Assembly: GCA_015501585.1 (NCBI GenBank)
Contig: JADNRY010000015.1
Coordinates: 434,001-498,000 of the forward strand
Reading direction: 5' to 3'
Origin: Rhodocollybia butyracea
Lineage: Eukaryota; Basidiomycota; Agaricomycetes; Agaricales; Omphalotaceae
DNA: 64,000 nt
A program made the position numbers and the translations under genes. The notes beneath the pieces were generated by a model that worked only from the letters and a program-made list of their open reading frames with translations, ran no database searches and had not been told where the DNA came from. Of this stretch, positions 47,061 to 57,216 are shown piece after piece; position 1 is the first letter of the stretch, and the number at the start of each line of letters is the position of its first letter.

Positions 47061-47750
47061 AGACGTTGTGATAGTCTCGTATACCAGATTTCTCGAGAGT
47101 GAAGAAAATCATTCACTCATGGTATTCCAAGCTTGCTCGAACCTTCAGGGCTGGTTCTTTCCTCATTTACCCCACACAGCAACAACAGTTCCTGGTTCGG
47201 CGTTTCCGTGGTCAGAGAAGTCTACGTTCATCGCAGTGGGGGCGTTCGGGAGCGTTCGGAACGAATATTCCATCGGACACCAAGTTGGTTCTAGCCATGA
47301 GGGACGGAGCCACCTCGTCAAAGGTCTGTTGTTCAACGATTAGTTTTTACGGGGAGTTTCAACTTGTTTCAGCTCAGCCACCACTGAGGAACGGTCGGGA
47401 AAGTCGGCCGCATAGGGCCTCATCTACATGTATGGCGTCGGCGAGGTATCGCCTGGTATCGCGCCAAGTGTGTATCCATCATTCTGCGCCAATTCTGCGC
47501 ATACGCGGGTCCCTCTATCATGTGGCGCTGATATCTGGAGCTCGCTTAAAATTCACATAACAACAGCATTGGCTGTTTGTTTTTCGAACCATGTGGTGTA
47601 GAATCGTTTGCCTTTCTTTTCGAATAAATTGTAGGAAGAGAGTAAGCAGAACAGTAGCAGAACAGAGCAGAACAGAGCAGAACACGCGAAAAACGATTGA
47701 TAAACAACAGTAAACAACTTGTAGAGAAAAAATCTGAGCCATTTGAGAGT
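47061..47750. other. Array spacer, later split by the LINE insertion
   Basis: Equivalent to 41421-42180 in unit 1-2. It includes a tandem repeat of about 10 bp at 47645-47684 (gcagaacaga-like). Continues on the far side of the LINE at 52788. Confidence 0.55.
47645..47684. repeat. Imperfect 10-bp tandem repeat, four copies
   Basis: The unit agcagaacag recurs four times, close to the LINE insertion site. Confidence 0.8.
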
Positions 47751-47764
47751 AAAAAGGGGACCCT
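47751..47764. repeat. Left target-site duplication of the LINE
   Basis: Sequence aaaaaggggaccct, repeated at 52788-52801 on the other side of the element. The A residues at the right-hand copy merge with the element's poly(A). Confidence 0.8.
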
Positions 47765-50700
47765 AGGCACACATGAATGCCGAACGTCGAGAAGATATTC
47801 TGAAGCTACATGGAGCTGACTTAAAAATATTTTATTCCAAATTGCCTGAGACCGCAAATGCAGCTGGAGTCGCTATAGTCCTAAATAAGAATATCACAAA
47901 CACGGAGGGAATACAAACTCATGAAATTGTACCAGGCCATGCATTACTAATGGAGACCACCTGGCACGGTACAAAAAAGCTAACAATACTGGCAATCTAT
48001 GCCCCATGCTCCGACAGTACATCAAATGCAGCCTTTTGGATTAAAATTGAGGAATTCTTCGAGAATAACCCAAGGATCCCCAAACCGGCGATTGTCCTCG
48101 GAGACCTAAATATGATTGAGGAACCGCTAGATCGGAACCCAAAAAGGGAAGATCCAAATATAATAACAGAGGCATTCGACGACCTTAAAACATATCTCCA
48201 GCTAGTCGATGGCTGGAGGGACACCTATCCACTACGCCAAGAGTATACATATACACAAAATAGGACTGATCAACGCCCTAGCCAGGCAAGACTGGACCGG
48301 ATATATATAAAGGCATCACAACTTGAGCACACACTCGAGTGGAAAATTGAGAAACCCTGGATTAGGACGGACCATGAGATGGTCTCAGTAAAATTCACAT
48401 GTGAGGCAGCCCCAATGGTGGGGCCCGGACGGTGGAAAATGCCTCTACATATCCTATATGACAAAGAAGTAAAGGCGTTCATACACTCAGAAGGCATGAA
48501 GACTGAAGCCAACATAACTGGATTAGAAAATGAAGAACAGTGGGACCCCGGTCAAAATGCACAGACCATCTGGGCTGACTTTCAAACCCGATTTGTCAAA
48601 TTAGCAAGACAGAGGGCAAAAATTGTGGTCCCCAAATTAGAGAAACAAATGTTGGACCTGGAAGCAAAAATAAAGCTGGTTACAGATGATATCACCCTGA
48701 GCGACGAGGAACGCTCTCTATCACTAATTGTCCTAAAAGAGGCGCTTGGAAAGCTGATTGAACGCCGACAACGGTCTTCGAGCGCAATGGCAAAAGCCAA
48801 CTACCAAGTACAGGGTGAAACTATGTCAAAATACTGGTCAAACATCCATCGGGAACGAAAACCAAGGGATCTCATCAGGCGACTGAGAAAACCAAACCAC
48901 CAACCTGCTCAACCAAACCCGCCCTCAGTGGAACAACACCAACATGGCAACAATAGAGCTTGGGAACCGGAAATTAAGTATGAGAAAAACTCACAGACCA
49001 TGGCAGATATGATGAGAGATCACCATGGAAAGCTACAAGATGATGAGCTATTGCCAAATGAAACAGTGTGAGAGGAAACAACCCGACGGGTCTTACAAAG
49101 ACCGAATAAAACACTCATGGCTGAACAACAGGAGAAACTAAAAAATCATCTGACTGATGAAGACGTAGCAAGAGCCCTCAAATTATCGGCGAATGACAAA
49201 GCACCAGGGCTAAACGGGATCAGCTATGAGATATGGAAACTCATCGATGGCAGATACAAAAATGCCAAGGCCCACAAAAAAGAGGAATTCAACATAGTCC
49301 GGACATTACGAATGGTGTACAATGACATCGAAGTGCATGGAATGGTACCCGGCACGGGGTTCTCAGAAAGTTGGATGTGCCCACTATACAAGAAGAATGA
49401 CCGGGCAGAAATACCCAACTATAGACCAATCTCCCTACTGAACTCCGACTATAAAATCATGACAAAGGCACTCACCATTAAACTTGCGGAAGTAGCACCA
49501 GGCCTAATTGACCGTGCACAGGCTGGTTTTGTTCCAGGAAGGCCAATATTTGACCAAGTCTGGCTCGCAAAACTTGTCATAAACCTGGCAGAAGTAACGG
49601 AACAAGATGGGGCAATTGTAGCATTAGACCAAGAAAAGGCATATGATAAGATAAAACATGACTACCTTTGGCAAATTTTACAAGCCTATGGCTTCCCTGA
49701 AGAATATACTAACACAGTAAAAGCCCTATATTCCGATGCATACACTGTAGTCATGGTAAATGGAATGAAAAGTTCCACAGGTTTCCAAGTAAAGAGAGGG
49801 GTCCGCCAAGGGGACCCGCTATCATGTACTGTTTGACCTTGCTATTGAGCCCTTAGGTGAGGCACTCCGTCAATCCAACCTAAAAGGGATGAATATCCCC
49901 AAAAAAGCTGAATGGCTAATTGTGACCTTCTTCGCAGATGATACAACTGTGTACCTCTCAAAGGAAGACAACTTCAGTGATCTAGAAATGATCCTAGAGG
50001 AATGGTGCCTAGCGTCTGGGGCAAAATTCAACATTAACAAAATGGAAATAATTCTAATTGGCACACCTGAATACCGTGATAGACTCCGTCAACAAAGACT
50101 CTTGAACGGAGAAGATGGGGATAAAATCCCCGCACATATCAAAATAGCATGCGAAGGCGAGGCCATCCAATCCCTTGGAGCACTGATAGGCAATGGAATA
50201 TGCCAAGTCGAACCATGGACCAGAGTAATCGAACGAATAGACCAATCTCTAGCTAGATGGGAAAAAAGCATGCCTACAATGGAAGGGAGACGCCTAATCA
50301 TCTCAATGATTGTGGGTGGCATGACCCAATATCTCACAAAGGTACAGGGGATGCCCAAAGAAGTGGAGGCAAAACTGGAAAAACGAATCAAAAAATTCCT
50401 CTGGGCAGAGAAAGACTTTGTCCGAGTAAATAAAGAGACAGTAGATGCACCAATTGAGAGTGGGGGACGACAAGTCTTAGACATTGTTGCCCGAAATGAG
50501 GCTATCATGGTAACCTGGCTGCGATCCTACCTCAACTTTAATGAAGACAGAGCAACATGGGCATATATTGCAGACGAACTCATAGCTAAGCATGTCCCCC
50601 GATGTGATGAGAACATTGATGAATGGTCAAAAATAAATGTCTTTCTACAATCCTGGAATGTGAAGAAGGGAGACCTCCCTCAAGACCTTAAAGACATGAT

Positions 50701-52787
50701 GAAGGTGGCAGCAAAGTTTGGCATCCGCATGGAGGGTCTGGCCTTCTCACAAGACATCCTTTGCGAAATGCCTATCTGGCTGCACTGGGAAGCAGATGGG
50801 ATCCAAACAATCCATAATAGTAAAGAAACCCACTGTCTGCGTGAAAATCACAAGGTCAGAACAGTGAGAGAAACGGAAGCCATTGCAAGACTATCAAGGA
50901 CTGCAAGACACACAGGGCAGCGAAACTGCCGATGCGCCGGCTGCACTTCATTGAGGGAGATAAACTGTGCATGCCCGTATAAATGTATATGGAAGGCAAG
51001 TGAGCTTCTGCAAAAGCTTCCGCAGAAATGGAACCCAATGTCCCGGCTGCCAGAGGACTTTGAACCTGGACACATACCTGCAACCGGGTCAGAACATGCA
51101 GAGTACTTTGACTGGAGAATTACAACAGGTGGCACCCTTGCAGATGCGTTCCAAGTATTTACAAGTGGAGACAGAAGTGATAGCATACCCATACAAGAAT
51201 GGGAGGCAAACGAGCTAGAGGAACTTAGATTCTACACAGATGGGTCTTACAAAAACACTGGCAATGAAGGACCAACAACAGGGTCTGGAATTTACTGCGA
51301 GAACGACAACCAGCAAAACCGTACCATCAAAATCCCTGAACAATTTAAACAGAGTAACCAGACAGGTGAAATCATTGCAATCAAGGAATGTGTGAGTGGG
51401 GCGCCCAAAGATGTTGACATCTCCATCCATAGCGACTCCCAAACATGTATACAGGGACTAACAAAACACCTACAACAGTGGGAAGACAGAGATTTTGTTG
51501 GTGTGGCAAACGCATCAGAAATCCAGGCCACCGTTGCAAAGCTCAGGGAACGAGAGGCAATGACAAAGCTGGTATGGGTCAAGGGCCACGCTGGGATCAA
51601 AGGAAATGAAAAAGCTGATGAGCTAGCCAACCAAGGATGAGAAAAGCTGGGACATGATGAAATCGACTTATCTGTCAAGCCAGACCTCAAACTGACAGGG
51701 GTAAAATTATCCAAAGTAACACAATCCCTTGCATACAAAGCCATCCGAAGAAAGAAAATGCAGACTAAAACATACCGAGAGTGCATGAACCGCAGAGCAA
51801 CAAAAATCAACTTGGGCAGAGCCCAAGCATGTGCTCCCGATATATGTGAAGCAATCCCGTCTGAAGAAGCCCTCTGGAAATCGATCAGGCATAAAGACTT
51901 CAGCAAGAAGTTCCAATACTTCCTATGGATGGTTATCCATAATGCATATAAGGTAGGGGACTTCTGGGACAACGTCCCAAATTTTGAACATAGAGGGAGG
52001 TGCAATATCTGCCAAGTTCCCAAAACCATGGAACACATCCTCTTTGAGTGCTCCTGCCCGGGTCAGAAGGAGGTATGGGAGCTAGCCCAGAAGGCATGGG
52101 AGAAGCGACCCACAGAATGGATAGAGCCCACCTTTGGAATAATGATGGCCTGTGGCACAACAAACTTTTGTGATGCGGATGGGAAAGCCCTCCCTGGTGA
52201 ATCACGGCTATACCGCATCCTTGTATCAGAAAGCGCATACTTGATCTGGAAGATGAGAAACAAACGCGTAATCAATGGGGAAAACCCACCATCAAAACGA
52301 GAAATTGAGAACCGGTGGCGATGGACACTGGAAAGCCGGTACCAACTGGACACCCTCCTCACATCAAGCAAATACGGCCAGCGGAAACTATCCAAAGGCG
52401 TGGTGAGATCGACTTGGGCGCACATAGTCCAGGAAGATTTTAGTCCCGACCAAATTATACTGGCTGGGCCCGGGGTTTTAGTGGTGTAGACGGGTGGGCA
52501 CAAGAAGGCGGGGGTTTATGCAAGGTACACAGAATTATGATTTATATTTACTAACAAAAATAGGGGAGTGGAAGGAGATGGAAGGAGAGCCTGCCTGGAG
52601 TCCCACAGACTGCCTACCTGGCAAGTGCGTAACACATTCCCTCGGGTGGTTGAAATCTTAAAAAGTCGCTCGGTCCCGTACCTTGCAAACTTAATGGCCG
52701 GGAGGGGACGACAATGTGAGTCCTCCGATGGTGCTAAGAGATTAAAGCGACAAAAGTCGCTGGTTTCTGGCAACGTTCCACAAAAAA
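47765..52787 (+). mobile_element. Non-LTR retrotransposon (LINE), Tad/I group, 5' truncated
   Basis: An insertion of about 5.0 kb ending in a poly(A) run (52782 onward) and bounded by a 14-bp target-site duplication. The sequence on either side continues the array unit: left flank ...aaaaaggggaccct, and right flank ggcttttgtcc, which in unit 1-2 reads ggccccaccccgacttttgtatag. The element starts inside the endonuclease domain, after the usual E-T-H motif, so ORF1 and the extreme N-terminus of ORF2 are missing, as is typical of target-primed reverse transcription that stopped early. The promoter is lost, so it cannot move by itself. Confidence 0.88.
47773..52489 (+). pseudogene. LINE ORF2: endonuclease, reverse transcriptase, RNase H, zinc knuckle
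   Basis: Domains in order. AP endonuclease (47773-48400): A-I-Y-A-P-C, V-L-G-D-L-N-M, L-D-R-I-Y-I, T-D-H-E-M-V. Reverse transcriptase (49180-50100): Y-R-P-I-S-L-L-N, A-G-F-V-P-G-R, A-L-D-Q-E-K-A-Y-D-K, R-Q-G-D-P-L-S, and the catalytic F-F-A-D-D-T-T-V-Y. RNase H (about 51220-51640): F-Y-T-D-G-S-Y, T-G-E-I-I-A, H-S-D-S-Q-T and W-V-K-G-H-A-G. C-terminal zinc knuckle C-N-I-C-x7-H-x4-C (52000-52050). Lesions: in-frame TGA at about 49069, a frameshift near 49826-49836 just after G-D-P-L-S, and in-frame TGA near 51638. Both nonsense codons are what CGA gives by C-to-T change. Confidence 0.85.
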
Positions 52788-52801
52788 AAAAAGGGGACCC
52801 T
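52788..52801. repeat. Right target-site duplication of the LINE
   Basis: Second copy of aaaaaggggaccct, directly after the poly(A) of the element. Confidence 0.8.
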
Positions 52802-52879
52802 GGCTTTTGTCCAAAAAATTGAAAATTTCCAATGGGTTCCTACGGTTGCGGTAGCCGTCAAATCTGGGCCAGGGGAGGC

Positions 52880-52885
52880 TATAAA
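52880..52885 (+). promoter_or_regulatory. TATA box of secreted-protein gene 5
   Basis: TATAAA in ggctataaagtctgccgtgg, 259 bases before the ATG and only about 80 bases to the right of the LINE. Confidence 0.65.
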
Positions 52886-53143
52886 GTCTGCCGTGGTCCT
52901 GTTTAAACCTTCAGTGCACCTCCTCTCACGCAGGCTCAGTATGTTGTTCCCCCGACTTTCTCCTCCAACCCCTTCTTAACATCCCATCCATATTGCTGAA
53001 CAACCTATGCTTCTAGTGATTGTTCCCCCGTCGTCTACTTTATCTGCCGGTCAGATTAAGCTCACCAACCCGTAAGTATTCACGGCTTTCGTAGTTTGCA
53101 TCAAAATTCACCAGATGACTCCCTACTTATAGAAACGCTCAAA

Positions 53144-53800
53144 ATGATTTTGATGTCGTATTGTAAACTCACCTGGATCAGTGTCCTCATCTGCACCAGC
53201 CTCTTCGCTTCTATTACCCAAGTCAGCTCTACGCCTGTTCCCACTGATTTCAGTCCTCACGGAACACTTGCAGCTCGTAAGTCAGGAATGGGATTTCTAT
53301 CATCACTGGAGAGCTGATGAACTACTACTATTTTACCAGAACTCGCCAAAGTTTCACTGAATGATCATTCTTTACAAGCTTTATATCTCAAGGTCGTCAA
53401 TATCAGTAGCCCGCATGAATGCGTATCCCTAGGTATAGGCGACTGTATTGTCCGAGGGGTCCACAGTTTGGAACGCGAAGATTATAAGCTTACAGGCGAC
53501 GTAATCCACGAAGTAGACGATATATCCGCTGGAAAGACCGAGTTAATACACTTTGAAGCAATGGCCACTTTTCCCTCTCCAGATGAGTACCAATTTGAGG
53601 TACGAAGGCTAGCCCATGGAGTAACCATGCCAGCAGCACTGTATCAATCGGGAGGGAATTGTGTGGATTATGTCCGTATGCTGTTGGAGAAGATGGTGGA
53701 GGATCACATGTTAAAGGACATACCCAAGGAGTTTACGACTTGGTCTAGCAATAATTACGAGAGGATACACCGTAAAAGTGAAGGTGGAGTGTACATGTAA
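53144..53800 (+). CDS. NCxDYV secreted protein family, gene 5
   Basis: Signal peptide M-I-L-M-S-Y-C-K-L-T-W-I-S-V, hydrophobic core, then V-S-S-T-P-V-P. Exon 1 ends at 53276; intron 53277-53339 (GTAAGT donor, gctgatg in place of gctaatg, CCAG acceptor, 63 nt). Exon 2 starts Q-L-A-K-V-S-L-N and has P-H-E-C-V-S-L-G-I-G, later S-G-G-N-C-V-D-Y-V-R-M-L-L-E and D-I-P-K-E-F-T-T-W; it ends G-G-V-Y-M. About 197 residues. The gene is immediately downstream of the LINE, but its TATA box and leader are preserved. No lesions seen. Confidence 0.74.
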
Positions 53801-53929
53801 GCTGGTGGACTAAGTAAGGGGAACAAGTAGAGTAACAAGTACATGTTGGGAAAATCTATTTTGCGTTCAAGTTACCTAATCATGTGATAGCGCATGACGT
53901 CAGACGTGTGTCATCTCTTTCCTCTATCT

Positions 53930-54330
53930 CCTTCGCTGGCCGTTACTTACCAGAAGCACCAATTGCAAGAATCTCAAACGCTACCTTCTCATTGCATCCT
54001 CGCTCATCCCGATTTCAAGTCAAACAATGTTATCGTGTCGACATCGTCAGACTTTGAAAAGTTGAAAGTTGTAGGCCTGCTCGATCCTATCATCCTACGC
54101 GATGGAACTGTACCACTGCCGTCTCGTCCACTGCCAGGAATATATTTGACAAATTCCGCCATGACGCGAGGAGGGTTTCATGCATTCAAAACTTTGCAAC
54201 GAAGATATGGAGGCTTAAAGGGAAGGTGTGCCATGCCCAGTTGTGTTCGAACCCGAGGACCTACGCAAGACGAAGGAGCTGAACGCAAGGCTGCAAGTAA
54301 CGTACGAGGATTTGAGGCGTGTCGGGGCGT
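53930..54330 (+). pseudogene. C-terminal half of an AIM9-like phosphotransferase gene
   Basis: Begins with P-L-S-P-S-L, comparable with P-I-S-P-S-I at the end of the N-terminal half near 44.2 kb. It then shows the catalytic-loop signature L-A-H-P-D-F-K-S-N-N-V-I-V (HPD..xxN) and V-V-G-L-L-D near 53990-54090. After that the frame shifts. In another frame it ends K-E-L-N-A-R-L-Q-V-T-Y-E-D-L-R. The Trp expected after L-L-D is lost. Broken and 5' truncated. Confidence 0.65.
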
Positions 54331-55075
54331 GATTGATATCCAGACAGACACCTGGGTGTCGAACGAGATCGCCATGAACCCATCTTCTCTTTTGCCTTTC
54401 CTTCATGCATTACTTCCCCGAAACGCCAGCATCAATTTTGATTTTTTTGTTCCTGTGAGACACGGCTAGTACAGCTCACCGTGAAGACGTTACTCGATAG
54501 AAGGCTAGTCTCTGACGCCCAACGACAAAACTATCTCTTTCTCAGTCATGGTCCTCCCAAGGACTATCCAAAACTGTAACCTTGAGTGTACTGACTTCAT
54601 CCCCGTTAACTGTTTCGACGTCGTTCACTCTGGGTTCGAACGTTGCCAATATTCTACCTCCGTTGTCCTTTCAACTTATTTTGCGTCCAGAAATTCTCTC
54701 ATTCGAAATCCACTATGTCCAGGCTATGATACTGCACTTTTCGCCTAGGCCCCAGAAGCCAATTGGGAACAGCTCCAGGGTATAATTTGTTAGAAATAGA
54801 GAAGAAGAGAAGGGATGCAGAGATGGAGAGTCCAAAGGGTAAGAAGTTCGTTCAACCTACTCGGCCAGAATTATTAATGATAAAACCAGAGTTAGTGCTC
54901 AAACCGTGCAGTTCTATTATCGCGTAAGAAAAGGACATCAAGGTATTGCACCGTATACAGCGACTAGGTACAGAATAAAAATAGAGATTATAACCGCGAT
55001 TAGGGCCAAATCGAAAGTATCGATGGTGCAGAACAAACAGTCTCATAAGAAGCCCCGTCGTCGGTAAGAGGATAA
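54331..55075. other. Intergenic region
   Basis: No gene recognised between the AIM9-like fragment and the minus-strand gene at 55076. Confidence 0.35.
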
Positions 55076-56194
55076 TCAAACCGCTTTTCCGGTACTAGTA
55101 GGCGGCGCTGGCTTCCCACGTAGAACAGGTACTACCGATGTACCCGACTTCCACTGTTCAGCTAATTGTTGACTCTGAACGAATGAGCCAGTTTTAAGCA
55201 CCGTTTGCTTTTTGTGTTCACCCAGTGATGCACTGCGAGGATGGTGCGATTGCACAAGCTGGGGCGGGCGAGTCAGCTTGGACTGTTCCGCCGACGGCCT
55301 CGTCGAATGCACCTGCATGAATGGACCGGGAAAAGGTACTTGAGCCTGCTTCCACGGTTCCTTCAGCTCTTGACCAAATCCTCCTTGTTCTCCCGCCCTG
55401 AAGATGATGGTTGCGCACTTTGTGCACATGCATCTTGGCGGTCTTCCCTCGCAGTGTCCTTTAGCATAGCTATGGATATGCTCTGGATCTAGTACATCGA
55501 TAAGGTCTGACAGCAGATGCTGCAAGATTAACAACCTATTATCGGCCACGTCTTTCGGTTGACTAGCCAAATCCCGGACTCCCTGAACAATAGGGTCAAA
55601 CCAAGTTCGAAACGCCGGCTCTGTTGCCCATTTTTCGCAGAACGCCGCAAACCCTATGCAGCGCATTTGTCCTTTCCCGTCTAGTGAATCTGAGGTTGTA
55701 GCGATCTCCCCCATCGCAGATTGTATCCCAGTAGCTATCTGGAACCGCGGATGAAATCCTGACCGAAGGACTGAGCGAATTCGGGCAAGCAGCTCTATGA
55801 CATCGGCACCAGCGGACCCAGAGGCTGTGTGTGGCCGCAGAAACTCAGTGTCGCGACGGAGAATGTTCACCCACGCAAAGAATTGAGCAAAGACGAAACT
55901 GGTGTGCTTCACCGAATACCCTTGAACACCCGGGTCGTCATTAGGACCTATGTATGTGTGTTCGGCTAATTCGTGCACAAATCCGTAGGAGATTATGTTG
56001 ATGAGTTTCACGGAAAGGTCGTCGGCTGCAAGGTGAAGCGGATCGTGGTATTTGGAGAAGGTGGCTCGGAGACTAGCCTGGCGCTTTTTCTCTTCTGAAT
56101 GGAGACTGAACCAGCCTGTAAGCGCTGCTTGGGCTACTGTTCCTAGTAGTGCCAATACAGCAACTGCAATTGAGACGATGTTGACGTCGATCAT
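55076..56194 (-). CDS. Hypothetical protein with N-terminal membrane anchor
   Basis: Single-exon gene, 372 residues. An N-terminal hydrophobic segment (I-V-S-I-A-V-A-V-L-A-L-L-G-T-V) is followed by E-E-K-K-R-Q-A-S-L-R-A-T-F-S-K-Y and D-P-L-H-L-A-A-D-D-L, then S-F-V-F-A-Q-F-F-A-W-V-N-I-L-R-R. This order (membrane segment, Lys/Arg-rich linker, KY-x-DPL, aromatic helix) recalls uncharacterised proteins I have seen in actinobacteria and fungi. The middle is helical; then come a C-M-C-T-K-C cluster, possibly metal binding, and a basic, Pro/Ser-rich disordered tail. No function can be assigned. Lack of introns contrasts with most neighbours. Confidence 0.72.
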   Translation of the reverse strand: MIDVNIVSIAVAVLALLGTVAQAALTGWFSLHSEEKKRQASLRATFSKYHDPLHLAADDLSVKLINIISYGFVHELAEHTYIGPNDDPGVQGYSVKHTSFVFAQFFAWVNILRRDTEFLRPHTASGSAGADVIELLARIRSVLRSGFHPRFQIATGIQSAMGEIATTSDSLDGKGQMRCIGFAAFCEKWATEPAFRTWFDPIVQGVRDLASQPKDVADNRLLILQHLLSDLIDVLDPEHIHSYAKGHCEGRPPRCMCTKCATIIFRAGEQGGFGQELKEPWKQAQVPFPGPFMQVHSTRPSAEQSKLTRPPQLVQSHHPRSASLGEHKKQTVLKTGSFVQSQQLAEQWKSGTSVVPVLRGKPAPPTSTGKAV

Positions 56195-57216
56195 TGGTGC
56201 TTCGCGTCGAAGAGGCCGGGAAGCAAAGAATCTTGGAGCTGGTATTGGGGGAGCTTCTTAATGAACAATATCCCACCGTCTATCACGGAAAACTTGTTGA
56301 AACCTGTTGAATCACCCTTCCGGTATAAATATTCTTTGGAAAACAGATAAGCGTCTACTGTCATGATAGACCGCGTCGTATATACTTGATTTGTATACCA
56401 AGTGGTCAGTTGCCATTTATTGAATGGGAAGCTTCGAGGCTCGAACGTCAAGAACACTGAATTGAACCAAAGCTGTTGATCTAGAACCAGCAATAGAGAT
56501 TGTTCCAAAATCGGTGCACAAGCGCTCAATAGTAGGTGATATCCTATGCTCCTTTGTTTACTGGTTTGGGAAAGAGTGGTTGACTGGAGAAGCAAGAGTG
56601 CAGATTCGGCACGCACGCGACTTGGACAACAAGATAGTGCTGGTACTCACACAGAGCCAGATACTTTGAATGCGAGCTGGGTCGAGGGATTAGAATGCCA
56701 AAGCAACGACACCTGAATAAACACAGGAAAGTCAACATTTCGTCTGTATATACAGTAAGGAGCGACCTCCTGCAGACCTTGAGCTCAGCAGCGCTCAGCC
56801 ATTGTAGCTCCTGTAGTGATTACATATCCACCAGTCGGTTTCTACCATGAGCAGATACGGGATCCTGGTTCTAAGTTGCCGTCATACCCGACATGAACAC
56901 TCCGGCGTTTCTGAAGTCTCTTCAGTTTGATATGAGGTTCATCGAATTGCTTAAAGCTTATCACGGTCCAAACATGAACTTTGAATGTAATTTCGAAAGT
57001 TGATGCAGCATATACATATTCAGTTTAAAGAACTGTTCGACTCAGATGTCTGTAATCATGTCAGGACATACTAATGGAATCAATACATTACAATGCCAAG
57101 TATACGTTTGTCGCCTTTATTAATAAAAGCAGCAAACCACTAATAGATAATATTATACTCAGTGCGATCTTGGTCAAACCCCTTACCATCGATGGAGTGA
57201 GAAGACTAAGAGGTTT
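56195..57216. other. Intergenic region with an array-like 3' flank
   Basis: An open frame at 56191-56616 (minus) has no recognisable features and overlaps the start of the neighbouring gene. The part at 56850-57210 matches 46480-46830 in the array (shared gggatcctggttct, cgacatgaacac, catcgaattgcttaaag), so it is the ancestral flank between secreted-protein and membrane-protein genes. Confidence 0.5.

Noticed and set aside
56191..56616. 141-residue minus-strand open frame upstream of the gene at 55076
   Set aside because: No domain, overlaps the start of the neighbouring gene, and could be chance; left as intergenic.
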